Below, one piece after another: positions 7,430-7,747 of a stretch of 7,747 nt of DNA. Both the position numbers and the translations under genes were made by a program. Below the pieces are notes generated by a model. It was not told the origin of the DNA. It made no database searches and saw nothing but the letters and a program-made list of their open reading frames with translations. Each line of letters starts with the position of its first letter. Positions within the stretch are counted from its first letter, which is position 1. The stretch comes from DAOTXK01 sp034435395 (GTDB taxonomy: Bacteria > Chloroflexota > Anaerolineae > Aggregatilineales > Ch27). The stretch lies in contig DAOTXK010000130.1 of the NCBI GenBank assembly GCA_034435395.1, forward strand, positions 1 through 7,747. Reading direction: 5' to 3'.

Positions 7430-7747
7430 TCAGGCCGTGTGCGCGGCATCGGCGTCGCGGAGCGCCTGCTCGATCTCCTCCAGTTCGCGGGCCAGCCGCT
7501 GGCCATACGAGGTGCCGTCCAGCGCCACCAGCCCTGACAGCCAGCTCGACAGCCCATCCCGCGCGCTGACCATCTTGGCCGCCGCGCGCGCCGCCTGCCG
7601 GGCATCGCCAGCGTCGGCGTAGAAGTTGGCCAGGTGATAGTACACCCGCACGGCGTACATCGCGGGCAGCGTGTGCTGGGTGGCCCGTTCAAAGGCGGCG
7701 CGGGCGGATTCCGTATTCCCGGCATACCATTCCATGAAACCCAGCTC
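7430..7747 (-). CDS. TPR-type protein, C-terminal part (5' end outside window)
   Basis: The minus-strand frame is open to the window edge. An ATG at 7735 is internal, because in-frame codons for ELGF precede it and complete a TPR-like helix. About 105 residues are visible, with TPR-like helices (FMEWYAGNTESARAAFERA, YYHLANFYADAGDARQAARA). The tail contains DGTSYGQRLARELEEIEQAL, which resembles the C-terminus of the next gene, so the two may be paralogues. The stop (7430-7432) is 26 bases before the favoured start of that gene, consistent with one transcription unit. The N-terminal domain is missing, so the full function cannot be judged. Confidence 0.75.
   Translation of the reverse strand, partial: ELGFMEWYAGNTESARAAFERATQHTLPAMYAVRVYYHLANFYADAGDARQAARAAAKMVSARDGLSSWLSGLVALDGTSYGQRLARELEEIEQALRDADAAHTA

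Overview
The window is GC-rich chromosomal DNA carrying two housekeeping genes in convergent orientation, plus a short run of unnamed membrane/TPR genes upstream of the second one. The FtsH C-terminal half (for example the stretch FGQKEELVFLGREIGEQRDY near residue 526) and the long eukaryote-like IleRS resemble what I know from Chloroflexota, perhaps Anaerolineae-like. This is an inference from sequence feel; no search was run. No mobile element, tRNA, rRNA or CRISPR array is visible. No gene-free stretch exceeds about 180 bases.

Layout, left to right. Bases 1-80 hold the hydrophobic C-terminus of a plus-strand gene. Bases 81-256 hold a promoter-like element, a possible 21-codon leader ORF and the ftsH ribosome binding site. 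ftsH (257-2206, +) encodes a complete membrane-anchored AAA+ zinc protease. A 9-bp inverted repeat at 2227-2254 separates it from ileS (2285-5470, -). ileS encodes a 1061-residue class I isoleucyl-tRNA synthetase whose HIGH motif reads GTHH. Upstream of ileS on the minus strand is a 155-base leader (5471-5625). It contains a 26-codon ORF with the strongest Shine-Dalgarno sequence in the window. Further upstream on the same strand lie two small single-pass membrane proteins (5626-6138, 6145-6591), a two-TM TPR protein (6588-7403) and the 3' end of another TPR protein (7430 to the window edge). These are tightly packed with overlaps or short gaps, so they look like one operon that may read into ileS.

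The most interesting reading is regulatory. Within the ileS leader, codons 10-14 of the small ORF, including one Ile codon, can form a nearly perfect 12-position helix with the segment ending in the ileS Shine-Dalgarno. This is the geometry expected of translational attenuation responding to isoleucine or charged tRNA-Ile. The ftsH leader has a simpler parallel: a short ORF whose early codons contain a perfect 7-base complement of the ftsH Shine-Dalgarno. Both are inferences from hand-found complementarity. The second notable point is the GTHH active-site signature in IleRS, a variant known from some type 2 IleRS enzymes with very strong mupirocin resistance.
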